Assembly (NCBI GenBank): GCA_002371025.1
Contig: DFFQ01000064.1
Span: forward strand, 8,361 to 18,650
Direction of reading: 5' to 3'
Length of the DNA: 10,290 nucleotides
DNA from: Lachnospiraceae bacterium UBA3772
Lineage (GTDB): Bacteria; Bacillota; Clostridia; Lachnospirales; Lachnospiraceae
Made by a program: the position numbers and the translations under genes. Below are positions 1 to 6,396 of this stretch, piece after piece (within the stretch, counting starts at the first letter, position 1; each line of letters opens with the position of its first letter). The notes under the pieces were generated by a model. The model had not been told where the DNA came from. It saw nothing but the letters and a program-made list of their open reading frames with translations, and did no database searches.

Positions 1-484
1 GAGGCTCGTCCATGAGGAATACCTTTGGTTCACGAACGATAGCACGTCCCATAGCTACACGCTGTCTCTGACCACCTGATAAAGCCTTTGGCTTACGATC
101 AAGAAGGTGCTCGATTTCAAGGATCTTAGCAGCTTCATGAACCTGCTTATCAATCTTATCCTTAGCAACCTTTCTTAACTTAAGACCGAATGCCATATTG
201 TCATATACTGACATGTGTGGATAAAGAGCGTAGTTCTGGAATACCATGGCGATATCTCTGTCCTTTGGCTCTACATCGTTAACGAGCTTGTCACCGATCC
301 ATAACTCACCTGAGCTGATGTCTTCGAGACCTGCGATCATACGAAGTGTTGTTGATTTTCCGCATCCAGATGGTCCTACGAAAATGATGAATTCCTTATC
401 CTGAATATCAAGACAGAAATCCTTAACTGCGTTAAAACCGTTTGGATAAATTTTGTAAATGTTCTTAAGTGATAAACTAGACAT
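1..484 (-). CDS. Sugar ABC transporter ATP-binding protein, MalK/UgpC/MsmK family (partial; C-terminal part beyond window)
   Basis: This is the nucleotide-binding subunit that hydrolyses ATP on the cytoplasmic face of an ABC importer, in this family usually for oligosaccharides or glycerol-3-phosphate. The first 161 residues are visible. They contain Walker A (GPSGCGKST, residues 37-45), the Q-loop with the family-typical FQNYALYP (82-89), the ABC signature LSGGQRQR (135-142) and Walker B VFLMDEP (155-161), where the window ends. The H-loop and the C-terminal regulatory OB-fold domain lie outside, so the full protein should be about 370 residues. The ATG at 482-484 is preceded by a strong AGGAGGAG ribosome binding site (491-499). 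No permease or binding-protein gene lies upstream. An ATPase of this type encoded away from its transporter often serves several sugar importers, as MsmK does; that role is inference. The family is certain, the substrate unknown. Confidence 0.95.
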   Translation of the reverse strand, partial: MSSLSLKNIYKIYPNGFNAVKDFCLDIQDKEFIIFVGPSGCGKSTTLRMIAGLEDISSGELWIGDKLVNDVEPKDRDIAMVFQNYALYPHMSVYDNMAFGLKLRKVAKDKIDKQVHEAAKILEIEHLLDRKPKALSGGQRQRVAMGRAIVREPKVFLMDEP

Positions 485-490
485 TACTTA

Positions 491-499
491 TCTCCTCCT
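491..499 (-). promoter_or_regulatory. Ribosome binding site of the ABC ATPase gene
   Basis: On the minus strand this reads AGGAGGAGA, a near-perfect Shine-Dalgarno, with about 6-8 nt between its core and the ATG at 482-484. It fixes the start codon of the truncated ABC ATPase gene. Confidence 0.8.
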
Positions 500-571
500 A
501 CTAATAAATGCCGTAATCCGGCTAATGTGCTTTATTAACTATTGGTATCTTACTCCAATAAGTACTAAGTC

Positions 572-604
572 TCTATACCTTTATTGCATAAATACTTTTG
601 ACAA
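572..604 (-). promoter_or_regulatory. Candidate promoter for the ABC ATPase gene (weak)
   Basis: The gene must be transcribed from within 485-651, because a terminator at 652-676 blocks read-through from upstream. The best elements are TTGTCA (599-604) and TATAGA (572-577), but their 21-nt spacing is longer than the usual 16-18. Another reading is TTAACA a little upstream, 17 nt from TTATGC. A 13-bp odd palindrome, TTTAT-TGC-ATAAA (580-592), sits between the elements and could be an operator. A short GCCG/CGGC hairpin (510-522) lies in the leader. No textbook CcpA or MalR operator was recognised. Confidence 0.3.
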
Positions 605-651
605 CTTTTGTTAATAATTACCACTAACCCCAGTACTCTAGGGAATTTCAA

Positions 652-676
652 CAAAAAAACGGGCTACATAGCCCGT
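652..676 (-). terminator. Rho-independent terminator of the nadA-SDR-LytR_C unit
   Basis: A perfect 7-bp GC-rich stem (659-665 with 670-676; ACGGGCT/AGCCCGT, loop ACAT) is followed on the minus strand by seven T residues (653-659). It lies about 120 nt past the stop codon of the LytR_C gene and insulates the downstream ABC ATPase gene. Read on the plus strand, the stem is followed only by TCTTTATT, so the main direction is minus. Confidence 0.9.
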
Positions 677-794
677 CTTTATTGAGATTCATTGTGAAAC
701 ATTAACCAAATTTACATAATCTCGCTATTTTTCATAAAAATAGTACCATCAATTTGTTAATTTTTGACTTAATACAGACAATTTCAGTATCCTT
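677..794. other. AT-rich 3' untranslated stretch with a short inverted repeat
   Basis: No gene is apparent between the LytR_C stop codon and the terminator. The only structure seen is a perfect 8-bp inverted repeat with a 3-nt loop at 725-743 (CTATTTTT-CAT-AAAAATAG). It is too AT-rich to be a convincing terminator on its own, but could stabilise or process the 3' end. With 485-651, this accounts for the non-coding interval of about 310 bases. Confidence 0.5.
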
Positions 795-1376
795 TTATTT
801 AGAAAGTACATCATCGGAATTACTGATAACTATCACTATCTGGCCATCGCTAAGAGGCATGTCAGTTTCCACCTGATCAATCATTCCTGTAACAGATTCA
901 GCATCATTAAAGAGAGCTGTCAAAGCTGCTCCTGAACCATCTGCTGAATAAACCTTTGTTCCTGTAGTCTCGCTGAAATAATTACCCGGCTGAACATTGG
1001 TAAATCCTGCTTCTTTAAGTCTGTTTACCCATTCTCCAGCAAGTCCGGGTGTCTCAGTTCCGTTAAGAACTATAACAGGTGCATCATAATTTATATCTTT
1101 GCTTAAAGTCTTTTTACTATCTTCTTTTTTATCTTTATCTGATTTATCGTCAGCTTCATTTTTATCTTTTTTAGGTTCCGCTGTAAGAAGTTCATCTCTT
1201 TGTCCATCAGCATAAGTTGCTGTATTGCTTCCTGACTGCCTATTCTTTTCTCCGTCAGAAACAACCTGTTTTACTATGATAACTCCAAGAGCGATTATAA
1301 CAAATGCACCTATAACAACGAATGCTCTAAGTAAACTTCCGAAGAAGATTCCTGCTACATTTTTCTTTTTCTTCAT
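795..1376 (-). CDS. Membrane-anchored LytR C-terminal (LytR_C) domain protein
   Basis: This 193-residue protein has a short basic N-terminus (MKKKKN), one membrane segment (about residues 17-37), a highly charged Lys/Asp/Glu linker (about 67-95) and a C-terminal domain (about 100-185). That domain carries the LytR_C hallmark VIVLNGTETPGLAGEW followed by a GF...V...GNY segment. The topology suggests a cytoplasmic N-terminus and a domain exposed outside the membrane. LytR_C normally follows the catalytic LytR-CpsA-Psr domain, which attaches glycopolymers to the cell wall. Here the catalytic domain is absent, so a cell-envelope role is plausible but the function is unknown. The start at 1374-1376 was chosen because GGAGGG (1385-1390) stands 8 nt before it. 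An in-frame ATG at 1419-1421 would add 15 residues and overlap the preceding gene, but its GGAG is only 1 nt from the ATG. The gene is last in the nadA unit. Confidence 0.8.
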   Translation of the reverse strand: MKKKKNVAGIFFGSLLRAFVVIGAFVIIALGVIIVKQVVSDGEKNRQSGSNTATYADGQRDELLTAEPKKDKNEADDKSDKDKKEDSKKTLSKDINYDAPVIVLNGTETPGLAGEWVNRLKEAGFTNVQPGNYFSETTGTKVYSADGSGAALTALFNDAESVTGMIDQVETDMPLSDGQIVIVISNSDDVLSK

Positions 1377-1384
1377 TAAACTAT

Positions 1385-1390
1385 CCCTCC
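1385..1390 (-). promoter_or_regulatory. Ribosome binding site deciding the LytR_C gene start
   Basis: GGAGGG on the minus strand lies 8 nt before the ATG at 1374-1376. This favours the 193-residue product over the 208-residue one that would start at 1421. Confidence 0.65.
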
Positions 1391-1411
1391 GACTTCCCAG
1401 TATAGATTTTT

Positions 1412-2149
1412 TTAAATCCATGCTCCGTCAAATTTTAGTACTTCCCCTGTAAAATAATCCGGCATTTCATACATCTTATAAATAGCCTCTGCTGCCTCTT
1501 TTGGTGTTGCCATGGCTCCATAAGGAACCTCTTCAACCACCATTTCCTTATCTTCCTCTGTAAGATGTCCATTCATATCTGTATCAACAATTCCAAAAGC
1601 AATGGCATTTACTGATATATGACTTGGTCCTAACTCTTTTGCAAGAGCTTTTGTAAATGAATTTATAGCTCCTTTTGAAGCAGAATAAGCCACTTCAAGT
1701 GAAGCTCCACAAAGTCCCCAGACTGAGGACACATTTATTATCTTTCCGCTTAATACTTTTACCATATATGGAACCGTAGCACGGCATGTATTAAACACCG
1801 AATCCACATTGGATGACATGGTTTCATCCCAGTCAGCCTTTGTCATATCCATAAGCAGTCCAACATATGATATTGCTGCAGAATTTACCAAAAGGTCAAT
1901 CCTATTAGTCTTACGGATTATCTTCTCAACTGTTTCAGAAACAAAATCAAAATCTCCCACATCACCATTAAAAGTAAAGACGTTTTTGCCAGGATCTATG
2001 GCTTTTATTTCTTCTACCAATGAAGACAGATCTGTATGTCTTCCTATAACACAGATATTATCAAAATCTTTATTCTTTGCACATAAAACAGCAAACGCTC
2101 TCCCTATTCCCCGGGAAGCTCCTGTAATAAGAACAGTTTTATTATCCAT
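1412..2149 (-). CDS. Short-chain dehydrogenase/reductase, YmfI-like (probable EF-P 5-aminopentanone reductase)
   Basis: This 245-residue classical SDR has the Rossmann motif TGASRGIG (9-16), NSAA in place of the usual NNAG (89-92), and the active site N114, S142, Y155, K159 (YSASK). Arg37 after the second strand suggests NADPH preference. The length fits the FabG-like class. The region SSVWGLCGAS...EVAYSASKG followed by INSFTKALAKELGPS closely resembles what I recall of the YmfI branch. In Bacillus subtilis, YmfI reduces a 5-aminopentanone adduct on a lysine of elongation factor P to 5-aminopentanol. FabG-type 3-oxoacyl-ACP reductase is the alternative, but no fatty-acid genes lie nearby. It starts 29 nt after nadA behind a modest AGGCAGGT site; the next gene begins 35 nt downstream. 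The SDR fold is certain; the EF-P assignment is moderate and rests on remembered family signatures. Confidence 0.85.
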   Translation of the reverse strand: MDNKTVLITGASRGIGRAFAVLCAKNKDFDNICVIGRHTDLSSLVEEIKAIDPGKNVFTFNGDVGDFDFVSETVEKIIRKTNRIDLLVNSAAISYVGLLMDMTKADWDETMSSNVDSVFNTCRATVPYMVKVLSGKIINVSSVWGLCGASLEVAYSASKGAINSFTKALAKELGPSHISVNAIAFGIVDTDMNGHLTEEDKEMVVEEVPYGAMATPKEAAEAIYKMYEMPDYFTGEVLKFDGAWI

Positions 2150-2178
2150 TTTAAATACCTGCCTGTTACCAAAAAACT

Positions 2179-3096
2179 TTATTTTGAAGCAAGTTCAAGC
2201 ATCTTGATAAGCGGTGCATTTGCTTTAACTGAAAGCTCTTCTGGAAGAATCACTTCTGGTTCTAAATTCTCAAGTCTATTAATAAGCTTATCAACTGTAA
2301 CCTTCTTCATATTAGGGCAGAACTGTCTATGTCCTACTGAATAGAATTTCTTCTCCGGATTCTTCTGTCCTAATTCATAGAATACGCCCATTTCAGTGCA
2401 AACAAGGAATTCCTTCTTTGCACTTGCTGTTGCATAATCTATTATCTCTGATGTACTTCCAATAAAATCAGAAATGGCAAGGACATCAGCTGTACATTCC
2501 GGATGTGTCAGCACCTCTGCGTCAGGATGCAGTTCCTTTGCAGCCAGCACCTCTTCCTTATTGATAGATTTATGCACATGGCAGAAACCATCATTAAATA
2601 TAAAATGTTTCTCCGGAAGCTGTTCTGATATATAATGAGCAAGATTGTAATCAGGAATAAAGAAAATATTCTTATTAGGAAGATTCTTTACAACCTTTAA
2701 TGCATTTGATGATGTAACGCAGACATCAGAATATGACTTTATCTCTGCTGTTGAATTAACATAGCAAACAACTGCCACATCATCATATTCTTCTCTTACT
2801 TTCTTAATGTCATCAATATCAACCATATGAGCCATTGGACAATCTGCAAACTCATCTACCATGACTACTTTCTTCTCAGGATTAAGGATCTTTGCGCTCT
2901 CTCCCATGAAGGATACGCCGGCAAATACTATGGTCTTTGCCTTGATCTTAGTTGCAGCCTTTGCAAGAAAGAAGGAATCTCCAACATAATCTGCTACAGC
3001 CTGTACATCGCCATCAACATAATAATGTGCAAGTATCACAGCGTCATGCTTTTCTTTTAATTCTTTAATTCTAGCAAGCTCATTATCACTAATCAT
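2179..3096 (-). CDS. nadA: Quinolinate synthase NadA
   Basis: NadA is the cytoplasmic [4Fe-4S] enzyme that condenses iminoaspartate with dihydroxyacetone phosphate to quinolinate, the second step of de novo NAD synthesis. At 305 residues it matches the compact form of the family. Expected landmarks are present: AHYYVDGDVQ (23-32), GDSFFLAK (39-46), VCYVNSTAE (110-118), VTSSNA (127-132) and THPEC (197-201). The three cluster cysteines are C86 (in ADCPMAH), C172 (in DGFCHVH) and C260 (in RQFCPNM), in the spacing known from Thermotoga NadA. GGGAG precedes the ATG at 3094-3096. The usual partners nadB (aspartate oxidase) and nadC are not in the window; the genes that follow are an SDR and a LytR_C protein. 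It is first in its unit and driven by the promoter at 3165-3193. Confidence 0.97.
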   Translation of the reverse strand: MISDNELARIKELKEKHDAVILAHYYVDGDVQAVADYVGDSFFLAKAATKIKAKTIVFAGVSFMGESAKILNPEKKVVMVDEFADCPMAHMVDIDDIKKVREEYDDVAVVCYVNSTAEIKSYSDVCVTSSNALKVVKNLPNKNIFFIPDYNLAHYISEQLPEKHFIFNDGFCHVHKSINKEEVLAAKELHPDAEVLTHPECTADVLAISDFIGSTSEIIDYATASAKKEFLVCTEMGVFYELGQKNPEKKFYSVGHRQFCPNMKKVTVDKLINRLENLEPEVILPEELSVKANAPLIKMLELASK

Positions 3097-3164
3097 TTTT
3101 TTCTCCCGTAATTCTAATTCATTCCATATACTTTTATGTATCCAAATTCACGTCATTATCTTGC

Positions 3165-3193
3165 ATTATAAAAAATGTAGCCGGTTAATGCAA
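3165..3193 (-). promoter_or_regulatory. Promoter of nadA unit, with overlapping inverted repeat
   Basis: On the minus strand a -35 TTGCAT (3188-3193) and a consensus -10 TATAAT (3165-3170) are separated by exactly 17 nt. Transcription should start near 3158, giving a leader of about 60 nt before nadA. An inverted repeat TTGCATTA/TAATGCAA (3161-3168 and 3186-3193, 17 nt apart) covers both promoter boxes and could be the site of a repressor sensing NAD status. The promoter is well supported; the operator role is a guess. Confidence 0.8.
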
Positions 3194-3206
3194 TATTTTT
3201 TCTTCT

Positions 3207-3258
3207 TTGATATACTAATCATAGTACATCTAATGTAAATTAACTTAGTAAATATAAT
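3207..3258 (+). promoter_or_regulatory. Promoter region of the CARF-nuclease gene
   Basis: Two overlapping candidates face the plus-strand gene. One pairs TTGATA (3207-3212) with TAATGT (3231-3236) at 18 nt. The other has a perfect -10 TATAAT (3253-3258), but only a poor -35 (TAATGT, 16 nt upstream). An inverted repeat GTACATC/GATGTAC (3224-3230 and 3260-3266, 29 nt apart) brackets the TATAAT and the likely start site. It may be a regulator site. Confidence 0.5.
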
Positions 3259-3283
3259 GGATGTACGGGAGGTTACCTACTTT

Positions 3284-3291
3284 AAAGGAGG
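3284..3291 (+). promoter_or_regulatory. Ribosome binding site of the CARF-nuclease gene
   Basis: AAAGGAGG lies 6 nt before the ATG at 3298-3300. This is an ideal Shine-Dalgarno, so the start codon is secure and translation is probably efficient. Confidence 0.9.
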
Positions 3292-3297
3292 CATATT

Positions 3298-4521
3298 ATG
3301 GGTGGTTGTTTTGTAGAATTTTTTTCCGATGAAGCGCTGGAAAATATTACTGTTTTGCTTAAATATAAACCAGACCGTCTTATCTTTCTCGGTCATAAGC
3401 ACAACATGCTGACAAAAAAAATGAAAAGTCTTCAGAAATTCGCTGAAATGACAAGTCCTTCTACAGCAATAGAATTTATTGAAGTCCCAAGAGATGATTT
3501 TGAATTATGTGTAAAGACTATAAATGATATCCTGGTTGAACATCCTGATGCTCGTTTTGAGCTCACAGGAGGCGGAGAAATGCTTCTTATAGCTTTCGGC
3601 TATGTATCTTCCAAAAAAAACATAAAAACCCTTAGAATCGACCCATACACGGGCACAGAGGTGGATTTTAGCAATGATGAGGTATCAAAAGTCGATGGTC
3701 AGGTACATATGACCGTTATGCAGGATATCATCCTTCACGGTGGAACCCTGGCAAGATCTTCCGGAAGTTTTAGCAGCTGGGAATTTACTGATGATTTCAG
3801 AAATGACATACAAAAAATCTGGGCCCTTTCCAAAGCTCTAACCCATAAATGGAACAAATATTGTTCCATAATAGAAGATGTCATTAAGAAATATCCGGCA
3901 GATGCCAACGATTTCTATACACTCCCTAAAAACGAATTGGATGATGCAGTAAATCTCTTTTACAGACTCCGTGATATAGACGTGCTTCGTGGTTTTGTTA
4001 CTGAAAAAAGAGAGATCATATTCCAGTTCAAAAATAAAATGATAAAAAATATAGTAACCAAAACCGGAAACATCTTAGAACTCCATGTATACGAAGTCGC
4101 TTCAAGGCGAATGGATATATTTAACGACTTTGTCATCAGTGCAGTTATTGACTGGGACGGAGATATTAAAGAACCTCGTCCAGTAATCCCGGAAAATCCT
4201 GAAGCAATGTATAGGGATCCTGAAACAATAAATGAGATTGATGTTATCCTTATGCATAATGTTGTTCCTACTTTTATTTCATGTAAGAGTGGAAGAGTCG
4301 ACAGCAAAGCCCTTCACGAATTACAGACAGTAACCAGTCGTTTTGGCGGAAAATACGCAAAGAAAGCCATTGTCATGGCTACTCCTTGTGATGAAAAGAC
4401 CAGCGGAACCAACTTCTTTAAACAAAGAGCTAAAGATATGCACATCTGGGTCATTGATAATGTATACGAAATGAGTGACGAACAACTCCTTAAAAAATTA
4501 ATAAGAATTCAGGGACAGTAA
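3298..4521 (+). CDS. Card1/Can2-like (DUF1887) protein: CARF-like sensor domain plus PD-(D/E)XK-like nuclease domain
   Basis: This 407-residue soluble protein has two parts. The N-terminal half (about 1-150) looks like a CARF Rossmann domain: a strand into ENITVLLKYKPDRLIFLG (15-32) and a glycine loop LTGGGE (89-94), where CRISPR CARF nucleases of this family typically carry GGTK. A helical, possibly winged-helix linker (about 165-250) follows. The C-terminal half (about 255-400) resembles a restriction-type nuclease core: GNILELHVYE (257-266), NEIDV with D315, then FISCKSG with K330. Card1 and Can2 are type III CRISPR effectors that cut DNA or RNA when cyclic tetra-adenylate binds the CARF domain. 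Here the usual Glu of ExK is Ser328, and no cas genes or repeats are nearby, so ligand and activity are uncertain. It is the only plus-strand gene, divergent from nadA, convergent with dnaB, and apparently monocistronic. Confidence 0.82.
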   Translation: MGGCFVEFFSDEALENITVLLKYKPDRLIFLGHKHNMLTKKMKSLQKFAEMTSPSTAIEFIEVPRDDFELCVKTINDILVEHPDARFELTGGGEMLLIAFGYVSSKKNIKTLRIDPYTGTEVDFSNDEVSKVDGQVHMTVMQDIILHGGTLARSSGSFSSWEFTDDFRNDIQKIWALSKALTHKWNKYCSIIEDVIKKYPADANDFYTLPKNELDDAVNLFYRLRDIDVLRGFVTEKREIIFQFKNKMIKNIVTKTGNILELHVYEVASRRMDIFNDFVISAVIDWDGDIKEPRPVIPENPEAMYRDPETINEIDVILMHNVVPTFISCKSGRVDSKALHELQTVTSRFGGKYAKKAIVMATPCDEKTSGTNFFKQRAKDMHIWVIDNVYEMSDEQLLKKLIRIQGQ

Positions 4522-4542
4522 GCCCTTATAATAAAGAAATAC

Positions 4543-4556
4543 GCGCCGTTAGGCGC
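4543..4556 (-). terminator. Small GC hairpin, possible back-up terminator
   Basis: GCGCC-GTTA-GGCGC forms a perfect 5-bp stem. On the minus strand it is followed by TATTTCTTTATT, so it could act as a second stop for dnaB transcripts that pass the main hairpin. On the plus strand no T-run follows. It lies just past the stop codon of the CARF-nuclease gene. Confidence 0.4.
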
Positions 4557-4562
4557 ACTATT

Positions 4563-4618
4563 AAAAAAACAAGTGACAGAGTTGTAAATTAACAACTCTG
4601 TCACTTGTTTTTATTTTA
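4563..4618. terminator. Strong bidirectional terminator between convergent CARF-nuclease and dnaB genes
   Basis: A perfect inverted repeat of about 21 bp (4565-4585 with 4592-4612, loop AAATTA) is flanked by seven A residues on the left and a T-rich run (TTTTTATTTT) on the right. It can therefore end plus-strand transcripts of the CARF-nuclease gene and minus-strand transcripts of the valS-gdpP-rplI-dnaB cluster. Its right arm overlaps the dnaB stop codon at 4611-4613. Confidence 0.93.
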
Positions 4619-5948
4619 CTAAGTTCGCAAACTTTGTATACTGTCCTAACCACGCCAAGTCTACAGGTCCTGTAGAACCACTTCTCTGCTTGGCAACTAT
4701 TATCTCAGCTATACCCGGACGCTCTGTTTCCGGATTATAATATTCATCTCTATAAATAAACATTACAACGTCAGAGTCCTGCTCGATGGCTCCTGATTCA
4801 CGGAGATCCGCAAGAACAGGTCTATGATCCGGACGGGAGTCAACCGCACGGTTAAGCTGTGAAAGCGCAATTACCGGAACCTTAAGTTCACGGGCAATAC
4901 CTTTCATGGCACGAGATACTTCAGAAATAAACTGCTGACGGGATTCAACATTTCCCTGAGAACTCATGAGCTGTAAGTAGTCTATTACTATTAGACCGAT
5001 ATTTTTGGTCTGTTTTAATTTTCGGCACTTTGATCTCATTTTTGAAATAGTAAGATCAGAATCGTCATCTATAAATATTGGCGCTGCCGCAATACTGTCT
5101 GAACTTTCAATTATCTTATCCCAATCATCATCTGAAAGTTCACCGGTTCTTATATTCTGGGAATCTACCATGGCATCTATTGCAAGAAGACGCTGTGTAA
5201 GCGACTCCTTACTCATTTCAAGAGAAAATACTGCAACAGGCACTTTCTCCTTAACCGCAACATGATGAACTATACTAAGCTCAAAAGCAGTCTTACCCAT
5301 GGCAGGACGTGCAGCGATAAGTATCAGTTCTCCTCCGTGAAGTCCCGCAAGTTTAAGATCAAGATCTATAAATCCGGTAGGAATTCCAGTAACTCTACCC
5401 TTATTCTTAGCTGCATCTTCAATCTCATTTATGACATTTACCACAACTTCATTCATCGGGGTAAATTCTCTTGAACCATTTCTGTCCTGAACCAACTTAA
5501 ATATGGAATCTTCAGCATCTCCAAGGATATTTTCTGTAGTATCCTTACCTTCATAACAGTTCATGGCAATATTATCTGAAGCCTTGATCATCTTACGAAG
5601 AGTAGCCTTGTCACGAACAATGCCTGCATAATTCATAACAAAAGCCGAAGTCTGCTGACCAGCTAAAATGTCACTTAAGTATTCTAACTTATAGATTTCT
5701 TCAGGAGCTCCCATCTGACGCAGTTTCTCAGATAAAGTGATCTGATCCACCTGCTTACCTTCATTGAAGATCAGGCACATGGCCTCAAATAAAAGTCCGT
5801 ACTGAATGTTATAAAAATCTTCTTTTACAAGAAAACCACTGACATCTGATATGGCATCCGGATCCATCATCATAGAACCGATTATTCCACGTTCTGCATC
5901 ATTATCGTGGGGCAATATTCTCTTTATACTGCTTTCGTTATCCGCCAT
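4611..5948 (-). CDS. dnaB: Replicative DNA helicase DnaB
   Basis: DnaB (called DnaC in Bacillus) is the hexameric 5'-3' helicase that unwinds DNA at the replication fork and binds primase. At 445 residues it has normal length. An N-terminal helical domain (about 10-110, beginning PHDNDAERGIIGSMM) is joined by a linker (about 155-185) to the RecA-like motor (about 186-445). The motor shows Walker A ARPAMGKTA (213-221, K219/T220), the catalytic Glu in FSLEMS (E244), Walker B VIDYLQLM (321-328, D323), ALSQLNRAVDSRP (361-373) and the AKQRSGSTG segment (419-427) with the arginine-finger region. No intein is present, although some bacterial DnaB proteins carry one at this motor. It starts 1 nt after the rplI stop with GAGG upstream, so it is translationally coupled and last in the cluster. 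Confidence 0.98.
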   Translation of the reverse strand: MADNESSIKRILPHDNDAERGIIGSMMMDPDAISDVSGFLVKEDFYNIQYGLLFEAMCLIFNEGKQVDQITLSEKLRQMGAPEEIYKLEYLSDILAGQQTSAFVMNYAGIVRDKATLRKMIKASDNIAMNCYEGKDTTENILGDAEDSIFKLVQDRNGSREFTPMNEVVVNVINEIEDAAKNKGRVTGIPTGFIDLDLKLAGLHGGELILIAARPAMGKTAFELSIVHHVAVKEKVPVAVFSLEMSKESLTQRLLAIDAMVDSQNIRTGELSDDDWDKIIESSDSIAAAPIFIDDDSDLTISKMRSKCRKLKQTKNIGLIVIDYLQLMSSQGNVESRQQFISEVSRAMKGIARELKVPVIALSQLNRAVDSRPDHRPVLADLRESGAIEQDSDVVMFIYRDEYYNPETERPGIAEIIVAKQRSGSTGPVDLAWLGQYTKFANLVK

Positions 5949-5949
5949 A

Positions 5950-6396
5950 CTATGCCTCAGTTACATGAACCCTTAATTCTGCTGTTACTTCTGGATGAAG
6001 CTTGATACCTACTATTGTTGTACCAATACTTCTGATAGGATCCTTAATTAAAATCTTCTTTTTATCAATTTCTAAATTCAGCTGTGACTTGCAAAGTTCA
6101 GCAATTTCTTTAGATGAAACTGAACCAAATACTTTTCCGCCTTCGCCGACTTTCATGGTTGTCTTAACTTCTTTGTCCTTAAGAGACTCTGCAAGCTTCT
6201 GTGCAGCTGCTAAATTCTCTGCAGCCACCTTTTTATCATTTGCATTCTTAAGCTTAAGATCATTTAAATTCTTACCTGTAGCTTCAACTCCAAGTCCCTT
6301 TGGGAGCACGAAGTTTCTGGCATAACCTGTATTAACTTCAACAATCTGTCCCTTCTTTCCAAGGGATTTAACATCTTCAAGTAATATAACCTTCAT
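5950..6396 (-). CDS. rplI: 50S ribosomal protein L9
   Basis: L9 binds 23S rRNA near the base of the L1 stalk and helps maintain reading frame and ribosome spacing. The 148 residues match the family length. The N-terminal RNA-binding domain (1-50) has [16 protein letters not shown] and the signature [12 protein letters not shown] (24-35). A long charged connecting helix rich in Lys, Ala and Glu (about 42-78) leads to the C-terminal domain (about 80-148), with [15 protein letters not shown] and [11 protein letters not shown]. Its ATG (6394-6396) shares one base with the TGA stop of gdpP, and AAGGAG lies just upstream, so translation is coupled. The gdpP-rplI-dnaB order is familiar from many Firmicutes. 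Confidence 0.98.
   Translation of the reverse strand: MKVILLEDVKSLGKKGQIVEVNTGYARNFVLPKGLGVEATGKNLNDLKLKNANDKKVAAENLAAAQKLAESLKDKEVKTTMKVGEGGKVFGSVSSKEIAELCKSQLNLEIDKKKILIKDPIRSIGTTIVGIKLHPEVTAELRVHVTEA

Noticed and set aside
725..743. AT-rich 8-bp inverted repeat as a second terminator
   Set aside because: The stem has only two G/C pairs and is not followed by a T-run on either strand; the GC-rich hairpin at 652-676 is the credible terminator.
1809..2207. Plus-strand open frame of 132 codons
   Set aside because: It lies antisense inside the SDR and nadA genes, has no family resemblance and no ribosome binding site seen; it is a shadow of conserved minus-strand genes.
3960..4307. Minus-strand open frame of 115 codons inside the CARF-nuclease gene
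   Set aside because: It is antisense to the nuclease domain, with no recognisable motif and no supporting start signal.
4611..5948. Intein or mobile insertion in dnaB
   Set aside because: The motor motifs run without interruption and the protein has normal length at 445 residues.
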